Shown here piece after piece: positions 25,080-33,555 of a stretch of 64,000 bases of DNA. Made by a program: the position numbers and the translations under genes. Within the stretch, counting starts at the first letter, position 1. Every line of letters starts with the position of its first letter. This DNA is from Bacteroidales bacterium (GTDB taxonomy: Bacteria; Bacteroidota; Bacteroidia; Bacteroidales; UBA932): positions 1 through 64,000 of the forward strand of contig JAGAIM010000001.1 of assembly GCA_017626555.1 (NCBI GenBank), read 5' to 3'. The notes beneath the pieces are model-generated. The model was not told the origin of the DNA. It saw only the letters and a program-made list of their open reading frames with translations, and made no database searches.

Positions 25080-25922
25080 ATGAAAAGATCAGCACTAATG
25101 ATTATGGCGGCTCTGGTTATACTGCCGCTGACTGTAAGGGCTCAGAAGAACAATGAAGATACGGATGGACTTAAGGTGATGTCTTATAACATCAGGTTAG
25201 GTTCGGCTAATGATGGAACAAACTCGTGGGCAATGAGATATATCGCTACAGGCGAAATGCTTGAAGACCAGAAGCCAGATGTGTTCGGAGTCCAGGAGGC
25301 TCTTGAATATCAGGTGAGGTTCATTGAGGAAATGTGCGGATATGAGAGTGTGGGAGTAGGACGTGATAATGGAAAGAAGGAAGGGGAGTATATGTCCATA
25401 TTCTGGAACAAAAAGAAGGTCTCAATGCTGAAATGGGGCACATTCTGGCTCTCCGAGACTCCTGACAAGCCTTCTATGGGATGGGATGCGGCTTGCAAGA
25501 GGACTGCTACCTGGGCGCTTATGAAGGACAAGAGGACCGGAAAGAAATTCTATTTCGTCAACACACATCTTGACCATAAGGGCAAGGAGGCTCAGAAGAA
25601 CGGTCTGAAACTGATAGTGGAAAGAATTGCGGAAATCAATCCTGACGGCTATCCTATGATTCTGACCGGCGACTTCAATATGGAACCGGACAACTCAAAT
25701 CTGGCGGATCTTGATTCGAAGATGCAGAGCGTCCGGAAGGTTGCTGAAAAGACCGATGCGCACGACACTTTCAACGGATGGGGCAGAGGAAAAGGAATCA
25801 TAGATTATATCTATGTGTCCGGATTCAGTTCATATCCTGAATATCAGACCGTTACAAAAAGATACGCAGACAGGAAATTCGTTTCCGACCATTACCCTGT
25901 CTGCGCAAGACTTATTTTTTAA
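25080..25922 (+). CDS. Secreted endonuclease/exonuclease/phosphatase-family protein
   Basis: 280 residues from ATG 25080 (MKRSALMIMAALVILPLTVRAQ, signal peptide); the open frame starts at 25026 but the promoter box at 25049 supports 25080. EEP-fold motifs: LKVMSYNIRLG, DVFGVQEAL, FYFVNTHLDHKG, ILTGDFNMEP, and KFVSDHYPVCARL near the end. These metal-dependent enzymes cleave phosphodiesters or phosphomonoesters; close Bacteroidetes relatives are often annotated as sphingomyelinase-like or nuclease-like, and the substrate cannot be read from sequence. The 3' end overlaps the convergent dnaE gene by 11 bases. Confidence 0.88.
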   Translation: MKRSALMIMAALVILPLTVRAQKNNEDTDGLKVMSYNIRLGSANDGTNSWAMRYIATGEMLEDQKPDVFGVQEALEYQVRFIEEMCGYESVGVGRDNGKKEGEYMSIFWNKKKVSMLKWGTFWLSETPDKPSMGWDAACKRTATWALMKDKRTGKKFYFVNTHLDHKGKEAQKNGLKLIVERIAEINPDGYPMILTGDFNMEPDNSNLADLDSKMQSVRKVAEKTDAHDTFNGWGRGKGIIDYIYVSGFSSYPEYQTVTKRYADRKFVSDHYPVCARLIF

Positions 25923-28900
25923 GTACGTTGTATTTGATCTGCATCCTGTCGAGTTCTTCGATGAACGGTGCAGTCACGGCTACACGGAACTTTCTTGAAA
26001 GGAACTCGATATTCCATTTCTTATCAGGATCATATAGGAACATTGTCAGCGGAACGTTGCCTTTGTTCCTCTTTATCATCTTGACGAGACTGTCTCGGAA
26101 TTCAGGTGTGAGCATAGGGGTGGAGATGCTGATGGCAAATCCTTTCACGTATGTGTCGGTCACATTTCCCAGCAGCATTATCTTCTTGACCTTGAATGCG
26201 TAAGGTGAAGTCTTACCCTGTGCCCTTTCCTCCGGCTTTATATAATACTTCTCCTCTATCTCGCCTTCAATGAATATAGCGCTGTGAAGTTGCATATAAC
26301 TCATAAAGTTCTCGTGATCCTTTCCGAAAAGAGCGATTTCGTAACTTCCGCTATAGTCTTCTATGACAGTCTTGGACCAAGGACGACCTGTCCTGGTGGT
26401 CATCTGCTGCGTGGATGTGATGAAGCCTGCGATATTGGCCTTCTGCTTGGTCTTTGCCGTTTCGCATTCGCTGACAAGGTTTTCCAATTCTCCCACCTGG
26501 CAGGTTGTAAAATTCTCGAGTTCGAAGGCATACTGGTCGAGAGGATGTGATGAGAGATACATTCCCACGAGTTCCTTCTCGAACTGAAGTCTTTCCAGAA
26601 TATCCTCCTCTCCGCTGATAGGCGGTATTTCAGGCCTCTCCGGCTTGAGTTCCTCTACCTCTCCAAAGAGCGATACGGCACTTTCCATACTGTCCCTCTT
26701 ATACAGTTCGCCATATCTGAGCAGGGTATCGATGAATATATCCCCGTTCTTGCAGGTCTGGGTGAACTGCTTGCGGCAGATACCGAAACTGTCGAATGCT
26801 CCAGAGTGCAGAAGGGCCTCAAATGCCTTTCTGTTCACGACCCCGGACATACGTTCCACAAAGTCATAGATATCGGCAAAAAGGCCGTTTTCTTCGCGTT
26901 CTGCGAGGATTGCGCGCACTATATTATCTCCGAATCCCTTGATTCCTCCCAATCCGAAGCGGATTTCGCCGTTCTTGTTGACTGTGAACTTCGATTCAGA
27001 TTCGTTGATGTCCGGATTCAGCACCTTGATTCCGTTCTTCTTGCAGTCATCCATTATCTTCTTTATCTCTTCCATATTGGAGAGATTCTTGGTAAGGTTG
27101 GCCGCCTGGAATTCGGCAGGGTAGTGTGCCTTGAGCCAGCCTGTCTGGTAACTTACCCAGGCATAGCAGGTAGCGTGGGACTTGTTGAAGGCATACGAGG
27201 CGAATTTTACCCAGTCCTTCCATATCTTTTCAAGGATTTCCTGAGGATGCCCGTTCTTTATACCTCCGTTTATGAACTTGTCCTTCAATGAGTTAAGAAG
27301 GTCAATGATCTTCTTTCCCATAGCCTTTCGGAGTGTGTCGGCCTCGCCTCGGGTGAAGTCGGCCAGTTTTCTGGACAGAAGCATCACCTGCTCCTGATAT
27401 ACTGTGATTCCGTATGTATCCTGCAGGATCTCCTCCATTGCAGGAAGGTCATATTCGATAGGCTTGCGGCCCTGCTTTCTTTCTACGAAATCAGGAATAT
27501 AGTCCATCGGACCCGGACGATAGAGGGCGTTCATCGCAATAAGGTCTTCGAATCGGGTAGGCTGAAGTTTGATCAGCCACTCCTTCATACCGGGACTTTC
27601 GAACTGGAATACGCTGGTGGTGTCACCGCGGCTGTAAAGTTCATACGTCTCCTTATCGTCGATAGGAATCTTTTCGATGTCGAATTCTATTCCGAAACGC
27701 TTCTTTATGTTGGCCTGGCATTCCTTGATGATTGACAGGGTCCTGAGGCCCAGGAAGTCCATCTTGAGCATTCCCACCTCCTCGATATAGTGTCCGTCGT
27801 ACTGGGACACCCACACTTCCTCTCCGGTGAGTTTGTCGTTCGCCACGCAGATAGGGATATATTCGGTGAGGTTGCTTCTTCCGATGATCATCGCGCAGGC
27901 GTGTACTCCGGTCTGGCGCACGCAGCCTTCCAGTTTTTGAGCATAGTTGAGCACATCCTTGACTTCATCGGTACCGTTGGCGAGTTCTTCCTTCAGTTCC
28001 GGAATAAGTTTGTAGCAGTTCTTCAGTTTCGGCTTGTATGAAACTTCCTTCTTATACTTCTTGAACTGCTTCTTTACCTTTATCTTGTTTCCCGGATTGT
28101 CAGGATCGTCGATCTCGACCTCCTTCTCTATCAGTTTCTGACCTTCCTCCAGAGTATCTCCTTCATTGAAAGGATCCTCTGCATCTTCCATCTGTACAAT
28201 AGGCTTGTCAGGAATCAACTTTGTCAGTCTGTTGGATTCCTCGATGGACATACGGCTCACGCGAGCCACGTCCTTGATGGCACTTTTGGCCGCCATCGTA
28301 CCGTATGTGATCACGTGGGAAATCTGCTCCTTTCCGTATTTCTCCTCTATGTACTGGAATACGCGGTAACGGCCGTCATCATCGAAATCGATATCCACAT
28401 CCGGCATATTGATACGGTCCGGGTTGAGGAATCGCTCGAAGAGAAGGTCGTACTTTATAGGGTCTATATTGGTGATCTTCAGGCAGTAGGCAACAGCAGA
28501 TCCGGCAGCCGAACCACGGCCCGGACCCACGGATATACCTTCGCTGCGTGCTGCTGCGATGAAGTCCTGGACGATGAGGAAGTAGTCCGGGAATCCCATC
28601 TTGCAGATGGTCTTGAGTTCGAATTCGATACGCTCCGCCTGCTCCTCTGTCATCTGCTCTCCATATCTCCAATGTGCTCCCTGATATGTCAGATGACACA
28701 GATATGCCACCGAACGGCAGAACTCTTCACCACGTTCGTTTCCGCTCTTGTCACATCGTCCTTCATCGATGATGTCCTTGTATTTCTCCAGATATGTATC
28801 AATGTCGGCAAGGAATTCCTCAGGAAGATCGAATTTCGGAAGAATAGGGTCTTTGTCCACCTTGAATATCTCTATCTTTTCAGCAACTTCCAATGTATTG

Positions 28901-29715
28901 CTGATGGTCTCAGGATGGTTGTAGAACATATCAAGCATCTCTTCCTCACTCTTGAGATACTCCTGCTGGGTGTATCTGAGGCGGTCGGGATCGTCGAGAT
29001 TGGCATTGGTGGTGAGGCAGATAAGCCTGTCGTGTGCCGGGCCGTCCTCCTTGCGGACGAAATGCACGTCATTGGTGGCCACTACCTTAGTTCCAGTCTT
29101 GGCTGCCAGTTCGAATATTCCCTTGTTTGCAACCATCTGATGTTCATACACCTCCTGCGACTGTCCCGGAATCAGGGTCTTGTGCTGCTGCACCTCAAGG
29201 TAATAATCCTCTCCGAACACTCTTTTATGCCACATCACTGCCTTTTCTGCGGCTTCCATATCACCGGCGATTATGGCCTTCGGAATCTCACCTGCGATGC
29301 AGGCCGAACAGCATATAAGATCCTTGGAATACTGCTCCACGATCTCGTGCTTCACCCTCGGTCTGTCATAATATTTTCCTTCGATGTGTCCGGTGGATAC
29401 GATCTTCATAAGATTCTTGTAGCCGTTGTAATTCTTGGCCAGCAGAATCAGGTGATAGTAGCCTCTGTGGTCCTTGTCCTTCAGTTTATGGTCATAATGT
29501 CTGGTGACATATATCTCGCAGCCGATTATCGGCTTAATTTCCGGATACTTCTTGGCCACCTTCAGGAACTCCTTGACTCCGTACATATTGCCGTGGTCTG
29601 TGATGGCTAAAGCGGGCATTTCCAGTTCCTTTGCGCGTGCAAAAAGGTCGCCGATGGCTGACTGGCCGTCAAGAATAGAATACTGTGTATGTACGTGAAG
29701 ATGGACGAAGGACAT
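25912..29715 (-). CDS. dnaE: DNA polymerase III alpha subunit
   Basis: 1267 residues from ATG 29715 (MSFVHLHVHTQYSILDGQ); an upstream in-frame ATG at 29739 lies within the promoter box region. Domains: N-terminal PHP (HLHVHT, TDHGNMYG), the polymerase palm with PDVDIDFDDDGR, then fingers, a tandem HhH region (GGIKGFGDNIVRAI) and the C-terminal OB domain (KANIAGFITSTQQMTTRTGR). This is the replicative polymerase. The minus-strand TATATTTG box at 29744-29737 gives a short leader. Length is larger than E. coli DnaE because of insertions usual for Bacteroidetes, such as the acidic/Lys-rich segment around residues 540-600. Confidence 0.97.
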   Translation of the reverse strand: MSFVHLHVHTQYSILDGQSAIGDLFARAKELEMPALAITDHGNMYGVKEFLKVAKKYPEIKPIIGCEIYVTRHYDHKLKDKDHRGYYHLILLAKNYNGYKNLMKIVSTGHIEGKYYDRPRVKHEIVEQYSKDLICCSACIAGEIPKAIIAGDMEAAEKAVMWHKRVFGEDYYLEVQQHKTLIPGQSQEVYEHQMVANKGIFELAAKTGTKVVATNDVHFVRKEDGPAHDRLICLTTNANLDDPDRLRYTQQEYLKSEEEMLDMFYNHPETISNTLEVAEKIEIFKVDKDPILPKFDLPEEFLADIDTYLEKYKDIIDEGRCDKSGNERGEEFCRSVAYLCHLTYQGAHWRYGEQMTEEQAERIEFELKTICKMGFPDYFLIVQDFIAAARSEGISVGPGRGSAAGSAVAYCLKITNIDPIKYDLLFERFLNPDRINMPDVDIDFDDDGRYRVFQYIEEKYGKEQISHVITYGTMAAKSAIKDVARVSRMSIEESNRLTKLIPDKPIVQMEDAEDPFNEGDTLEEGQKLIEKEVEIDDPDNPGNKIKVKKQFKKYKKEVSYKPKLKNCYKLIPELKEELANGTDEVKDVLNYAQKLEGCVRQTGVHACAMIIGRSNLTEYIPICVANDKLTGEEVWVSQYDGHYIEEVGMLKMDFLGLRTLSIIKECQANIKKRFGIEFDIEKIPIDDKETYELYSRGDTTSVFQFESPGMKEWLIKLQPTRFEDLIAMNALYRPGPMDYIPDFVERKQGRKPIEYDLPAMEEILQDTYGITVYQEQVMLLSRKLADFTRGEADTLRKAMGKKIIDLLNSLKDKFINGGIKNGHPQEILEKIWKDWVKFASYAFNKSHATCYAWVSYQTGWLKAHYPAEFQAANLTKNLSNMEEIKKIMDDCKKNGIKVLNPDINESESKFTVNKNGEIRFGLGGIKGFGDNIVRAILAEREENGLFADIYDFVERMSGVVNRKAFEALLHSGAFDSFGICRKQFTQTCKNGDIFIDTLLRYGELYKRDSMESAVSLFGEVEELKPERPEIPPISGEEDILERLQFEKELVGMYLSSHPLDQYAFELENFTTCQVGELENLVSECETAKTKQKANIAGFITSTQQMTTRTGRPWSKTVIEDYSGSYEIALFGKDHENFMSYMQLHSAIFIEGEIEEKYYIKPEERAQGKTSPYAFKVKKIMLLGNVTDTYVKGFAISISTPMLTPEFRDSLVKMIKRNKGNVPLTMFLYDPDKKWNIEFLSRKFRVAVTAPFIEELDRMQIKYNVLKK

Positions 29716-29736
29716 ATTGTGTAATTTTAAGGAGGA

Positions 29737-29744
29737 CAAATATA
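29737..29744 (-). promoter_or_regulatory. -7 box TATATTTG for dnaE
   Basis: Exact TAnnTTTG on the minus strand, 21 bp upstream of ATG 29715; decides between the two candidate starts. Confidence 0.55.
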
Positions 29745-29763
29745 AAGATTATTGACCTACCTA

Positions 29764-29813
29764 TCAAAAATAAAATTCCCTCCGATCTCAATTACTTGAA
29801 CATCAGAGGGAAA
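29764..29813 (-). terminator. Intrinsic terminator of the small lipoprotein gene
   Basis: Read on the minus strand, TTCCCTCTGAT pairs with ATCGGAGGGAA (one G-U) and is followed by TTTTATTTTT. It separates the lipoprotein gene from dnaE. Confidence 0.75.
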
Positions 29814-29836
29814 AGTTTTCAACAATGAATCTGTGA

Positions 29837-30244
29837 CTATCTGCGTGTCCACACGATCTTCATATTGCCTTGTATATCTTCGTCTTCCATCATTTCCGGA
29901 GTAACCTTCATAGTAAGAATGTCTCCTGTTATGGTGGTAGGGATTGAAATGCTTTCGCCTTCAAAACTGAGAGTGAGGATATCATTGCTATAAGAGTAAT
30001 CGCAGGTATCTGAGAATGATTCTCCTTCGATTCTTTCGGTCATAGTGGCTGTTCCGTCCTTTTTGAAAGTGAGGGAAATGGATCCTCCGGACACTTCCTT
30101 TATATCCACGGCCATTTCAAATCCTTCTACATTCAAATAGATTTTTTCAGCCTCCCAAGTGCCGAGAATCTTGTTCGTCTGAGCCTTTTCGCAGGAAACA
30201 AGGCAGAGTACTGCAGCGAGTGCAGCCAAAAGCATTTTTTTCAT
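29837..30244 (-). CDS. Small lipocalin-like lipoprotein
   Basis: 135 residues from ATG 30244; the longer open frame upstream is not credible because MKKMLLAALAAVLCLVSC is a complete lipoprotein signal with lipobox LVSC. The mature part begins EKAQTNKILGTWEAEKIYLNV and continues as a small beta barrel (SLTFKKDGTATMTERIEG, YSNDILTLSFEGESI), the layout of Bacteroidetes lipocalin-like or DUF5004-type lipoproteins. Function unknown. A single-gene unit with its own terminator; upstream CATCTTTG near 30275 may be a weak -7 box. Confidence 0.75.
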   Translation of the reverse strand: MKKMLLAALAAVLCLVSCEKAQTNKILGTWEAEKIYLNVEGFEMAVDIKEVSGGSISLTFKKDGTATMTERIEGESFSDTCDYSYSNDILTLSFEGESISIPTTITGDILTMKVTPEMMEDEDIQGNMKIVWTRR

Positions 30245-30309
30245 AAAGCAGTAGTTAGTTTGATGATTTATTATCCAAAGATGAAAATAATGACACAAAC
30301 GTTGCATCT

Positions 30310-30350
30310 TTCATTAAAGAAAGGCAGACCTTTCAAGACCTGCCTTTCCT
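30310..30350 (-). terminator. Intrinsic terminator of secDF
   Basis: GAAAGGCAG at 30319-30327 pairs with CTGCCTTTC at 30340-30348, with T-rich sequence on the minus-strand 3' side; 22 bp after the secDF stop. Confidence 0.75.
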
Positions 30351-30369
30351 TGAATATGCTTGTAAGTTA

Positions 30370-33300
30370 TTATTTATTGCTCTTCTTTGCGTCAGCCTTC
30401 TTCGTTACATCATACATAATAGGAGTAGCGATGAAGATAGATGCGTAAGTACCGATGACGATACCGAGGATGAGTGCAACAGCAAGACCTCTGATCACTT
30501 CACCACCGAAGATTGCGATTGCAAGCATTGTAACGAGGGTAGTGAGTGAGGTGTTCATTGTACGTGAGAGAGTACTGTTGAGAGCCTCATTCACATTCTG
30601 ACGGAAGTCTGCCTTAGGATGGAGTTCCTTGTACTCACGGATACGGTCGAAGATAACCACTGTATCGTTGATTGCGTAACCGATGATTGTCAGGATCGCA
30701 GCGATGAATGTCTGGTCGATATCAAGGCTGAACGGAAGAATTCCTGAGAAGAGTGAGAAGAAACCGATCACGATCAGTGCAGTGTGTGCAAGACCTGTCA
30801 CACCACCGAGACCCCAGGTCCATCCGCGGAAACGTACAGCGATGTATGCGAAGATCACGAAGAGGGCGATGATCACAGCGATGATAGCATCTCTTGTGAT
30901 GTCGTTTGCGATTGTAGGACCTACCTTGTCAGAACTGATGATACCGTTAGGATTGTCAAGAGTTGAAGTGAACTCTTCGAATGTAAGATCAGCAGCGAAG
31001 AAGTCCTTGAGTGAGTTGTAGAGTTTGTTCTCAACCTCTGCATCAGCCTCAGTTGACTCATTTTCAACGAGATACTGAGTAGTGATCTTCATCTGACTCT
31101 CACCACCGAACTGCTTCACCTCGACAGCACCGTCGAACTCCTCGAGAGCCGCAGCACGTACCTCTTCTGCAGTTACAGGCTGGTCGAATCTTACAACGTA
31201 AGTACGTCCACCGGTGAAATCAACACCGTATGTGAAGCCCTTGGTGAAGATTGAAACGAGTGAGATGATGATGAGCGCTCCTGAAACGATGTAAGCGATC
31301 TTCTTCTTTCCGAGGAAGTCAACGTGGGTATTCTGGAGGAAGTTCCTTGTGAGTTTGCTATCGAATGTTACATTCTTGCCCTTTGATACTCTGTCATCGA
31401 AGATGATTCTTGTGATGAAGATTGATGTGAGGACAGAAGTGATGATACCGATGATCAAAGTGGTAGCGAAGCCCTGTACAGGACCAGAACCGAAGATGAA
31501 GAGAACGATACCGGTGAGGAGGGTAGTGATCTGACCGTCGATGATTGCTGAGTAAGCGTTTGAATAACCGTCGGCGATTGCCTTGCTGAGACCCTTTCCT
31601 GCGCGGAGTTCCTCCTTCACACGTTCATAGATGATGACGTTTGCATCCACTGCCATACCGAGGGTCAGTACGAGACCGGCGATACCAGGGAGTGTGAGGA
31701 CAGCACCGAATGAAACGAGTGTTCCGAAGAGGAGTACCACGTTGCAGAGGAGTGCGATATCTGCGATAAGACCTGCGCCACGATAGAAGAAGAGCATATA
31801 GAGAAGCACGAGGATGAACGCGATAACGAATGAAATGAGACCGGCGTTGATTGACTCTGCTCCGAGTGAAGGTCCTACAACCTGCTCTTGGATGATGGTT
31901 GCCGGTGCAGGAAGTTTACCTGACTTGAGGACGTTTGCAAGGTCCTCAGCCTCTTCGAGAGTGAAGTCTCCTGTGATCTGCGAACTACCACCGGAAATCT
32001 CAGACTGTACGTTTGGATAAGAGTAAACCATACCGTCGAGAACGATAGCGATCTGACGTCCGATATTGTCCTTGGTCATACGTGCCCAGATGTTTGCACC
32101 CTCAGCGTTCATAGTCATAGAAACCTGTGGAGAAGCACCTGTGTTGCCGTACTGTACGCGTGCATCAGTTACTACACCTCCATCGAGAGGTGCCTTGCCG
32201 TCACGTGATGAAGCCTTGATTGCAACGAGTTCGAAGATGTTTGCATCCGGATCCATACCTGAAGCCTTTACTGTCCACATTGGCTTGAATTCAGGTGGGA
32301 AGAGTTGCTTGATCTGAGGCATAGCGAAATATTTGTTGATAGTCGCTGTGTCTGCATAGTGAGCATATCCGATGCAAGCGTGACCTCTTGCTCCTGATGG
32401 CTGGAGAACAGAGAAGAGAGGATTCTGCTTCATCATCTCTGCTTCTGCAGCAACATCTGCTTCAGCCTGCTTGAGTTCTGCTGCGAGAAGTGAGTCTGTC
32501 TCCTCAACTGGAGCAGCCTCAGTCTCGACTGCAGGAGCCTCATCTGCTGCCTGCATCTCTGCAAGAAGAGCATTGGCCTCTACGAGGTAGCCTTCGATTT
32601 CCTCATTTGTATAAGTTGTCCAGAATTCGAGTGATGCTGTTCCCTGGAGGAGTTTTCTCACACGCTCAGGCTCCTTAACACCTGGAAGTTCCACGAGGAT
32701 ACGTCCGCTGTTGCCGAGTTTCTGGATGTTAGGCTGTGTTACACCGAAACGGTCGATACGGTTTCTGAGGACGTTGAATGAGTTGGAGATAGCACTCTCT
32801 GACTCTGCTCTGATCACCTCGATAACCTGCTCGTCAGTTGACTCAGGACCGATCTTGTCCCTCATCTCGTATGTACCGAAGATCTGGGCAAGAGGCATTC
32901 CGTTTGAAGTCTCTTCCCAAGCCTCTGCGAAGAGGGTGATGAAGTCGTTCCTTGAGTCGATGCTGCGCTCCTTTGCAAGAGCGAGTGCATTTGTGAATTC
33001 AGGAGCGTTATTTCCCCCTGCGAGAGCCTTCACGAGATCTTCAAGTTGTACCTGAAGCATAACGTTCATACCGCCCTTGAGGTCAAGACCAAGATTGATA
33101 GACTTAGCCTGTACTTCCTTGTAAGTGTATCCGAGGTAAATCTTCTCGGATGAAATTGAATCGATGTACCTTCTGTTCTCGACCTTTCTGATAGAATCGA
33201 GGTAGAAAGCCTTGTCTGCCTCGGCAACCTTGCCGAATGCAGCAGCATTCATTGCAGCCTCAGCCTTAGCCTCTGCGTACTTCTCGGCATTCTTTTCCTG

Positions 33301-33390
33301 GCGGTTAGCCACGAAAGTGAATGAAAGTTGCCAAAGCGACGCAAGGAGAAGGAGAATCGCTACAAATCTGATAGCACCTTTACTTTGCAT
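30370..33390 (-). CDS. secDF: Protein translocase subunits SecD and SecF fused
   Basis: 1006 residues, one polypeptide. The SecD half starts with an N-terminal membrane helix (AIRFVAILLLLASLWQLSF) and NLGLDLKGGMNVMLQV, a long periplasmic P1 region with an Ala/Glu-rich insert around 275-320, DFTLEEAEDLANVLKSGKLP, and helices including AGLVLTLGMAVDANVIIYERV. The SecF half follows from about residue 680 (FLGKKKIAYIVSGALIII, GVDFTGG, GYAINDTVVIFDRIRE). It pulls preproteins across the inner membrane using proton motive force. Fusion of SecD and SecF is usual in Bacteroidetes. A minus-strand TAAATTTG box lies at 33484-33477. Confidence 0.96.
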   Translation of the reverse strand: MQSKGAIRFVAILLLLASLWQLSFTFVANRQEKNAEKYAEAKAEAAMNAAAFGKVAEADKAFYLDSIRKVENRRYIDSISSEKIYLGYTYKEVQAKSINLGLDLKGGMNVMLQVQLEDLVKALAGGNNAPEFTNALALAKERSIDSRNDFITLFAEAWEETSNGMPLAQIFGTYEMRDKIGPESTDEQVIEVIRAESESAISNSFNVLRNRIDRFGVTQPNIQKLGNSGRILVELPGVKEPERVRKLLQGTASLEFWTTYTNEEIEGYLVEANALLAEMQAADEAPAVETEAAPVEETDSLLAAELKQAEADVAAEAEMMKQNPLFSVLQPSGARGHACIGYAHYADTATINKYFAMPQIKQLFPPEFKPMWTVKASGMDPDANIFELVAIKASSRDGKAPLDGGVVTDARVQYGNTGASPQVSMTMNAEGANIWARMTKDNIGRQIAIVLDGMVYSYPNVQSEISGGSSQITGDFTLEEAEDLANVLKSGKLPAPATIIQEQVVGPSLGAESINAGLISFVIAFILVLLYMLFFYRGAGLIADIALLCNVVLLFGTLVSFGAVLTLPGIAGLVLTLGMAVDANVIIYERVKEELRAGKGLSKAIADGYSNAYSAIIDGQITTLLTGIVLFIFGSGPVQGFATTLIIGIITSVLTSIFITRIIFDDRVSKGKNVTFDSKLTRNFLQNTHVDFLGKKKIAYIVSGALIIISLVSIFTKGFTYGVDFTGGRTYVVRFDQPVTAEEVRAAALEEFDGAVEVKQFGGESQMKITTQYLVENESTEADAEVENKLYNSLKDFFAADLTFEEFTSTLDNPNGIISSDKVGPTIANDITRDAIIAVIIALFVIFAYIAVRFRGWTWGLGGVTGLAHTALIVIGFFSLFSGILPFSLDIDQTFIAAILTIIGYAINDTVVIFDRIREYKELHPKADFRQNVNEALNSTLSRTMNTSLTTLVTMLAIAIFGGEVIRGLAVALILGIVIGTYASIFIATPIMYDVTKKADAKKSNK

Positions 33391-33476
33391 AATAATGTAT
33401 TGTTTTAATGATATTTGTATGCATCATTTGAGGATAGTATGGAAGTTGCATTCCACACCACCCGCAAAATAGGGCA

Positions 33477-33484
33477 CAAATTTA
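33477..33484 (-). promoter_or_regulatory. -7 box TAAATTTG for secDF
   Basis: Exact TAnnTTTG on the minus strand, 86 bp upstream of the secDF start. Confidence 0.45.
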
Positions 33485-33534
33485 CGATTTTTTTCTAATA
33501 AATGAACTTTCTGTAAATATTTCTTATTTTTGTA

Positions 33535-33542
33535 GGCTGAAA
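33535..33542 (+). promoter_or_regulatory. -7 box TATTTTTG for the SPOR-NfeD-floA operon
   Basis: Exact TAnnTTTG, 13 bp upstream of ATG 33556. Confidence 0.5.
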
Positions 33543-33555
33543 ACAGTATGAATTT

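Noticed and set aside
28310..28330. CACGTG cores at about 28315, 40416 and 47450 as parS sites
   Set aside because: The flanking bases do not match the consensus beyond the six-base core.
28315..29610. Long plus-strand open frame (about 430 codons) opposite dnaE
   Set aside because: Antisense shadow of a highly conserved gene with biased codons; no promoter, domain or plausible protein composition.
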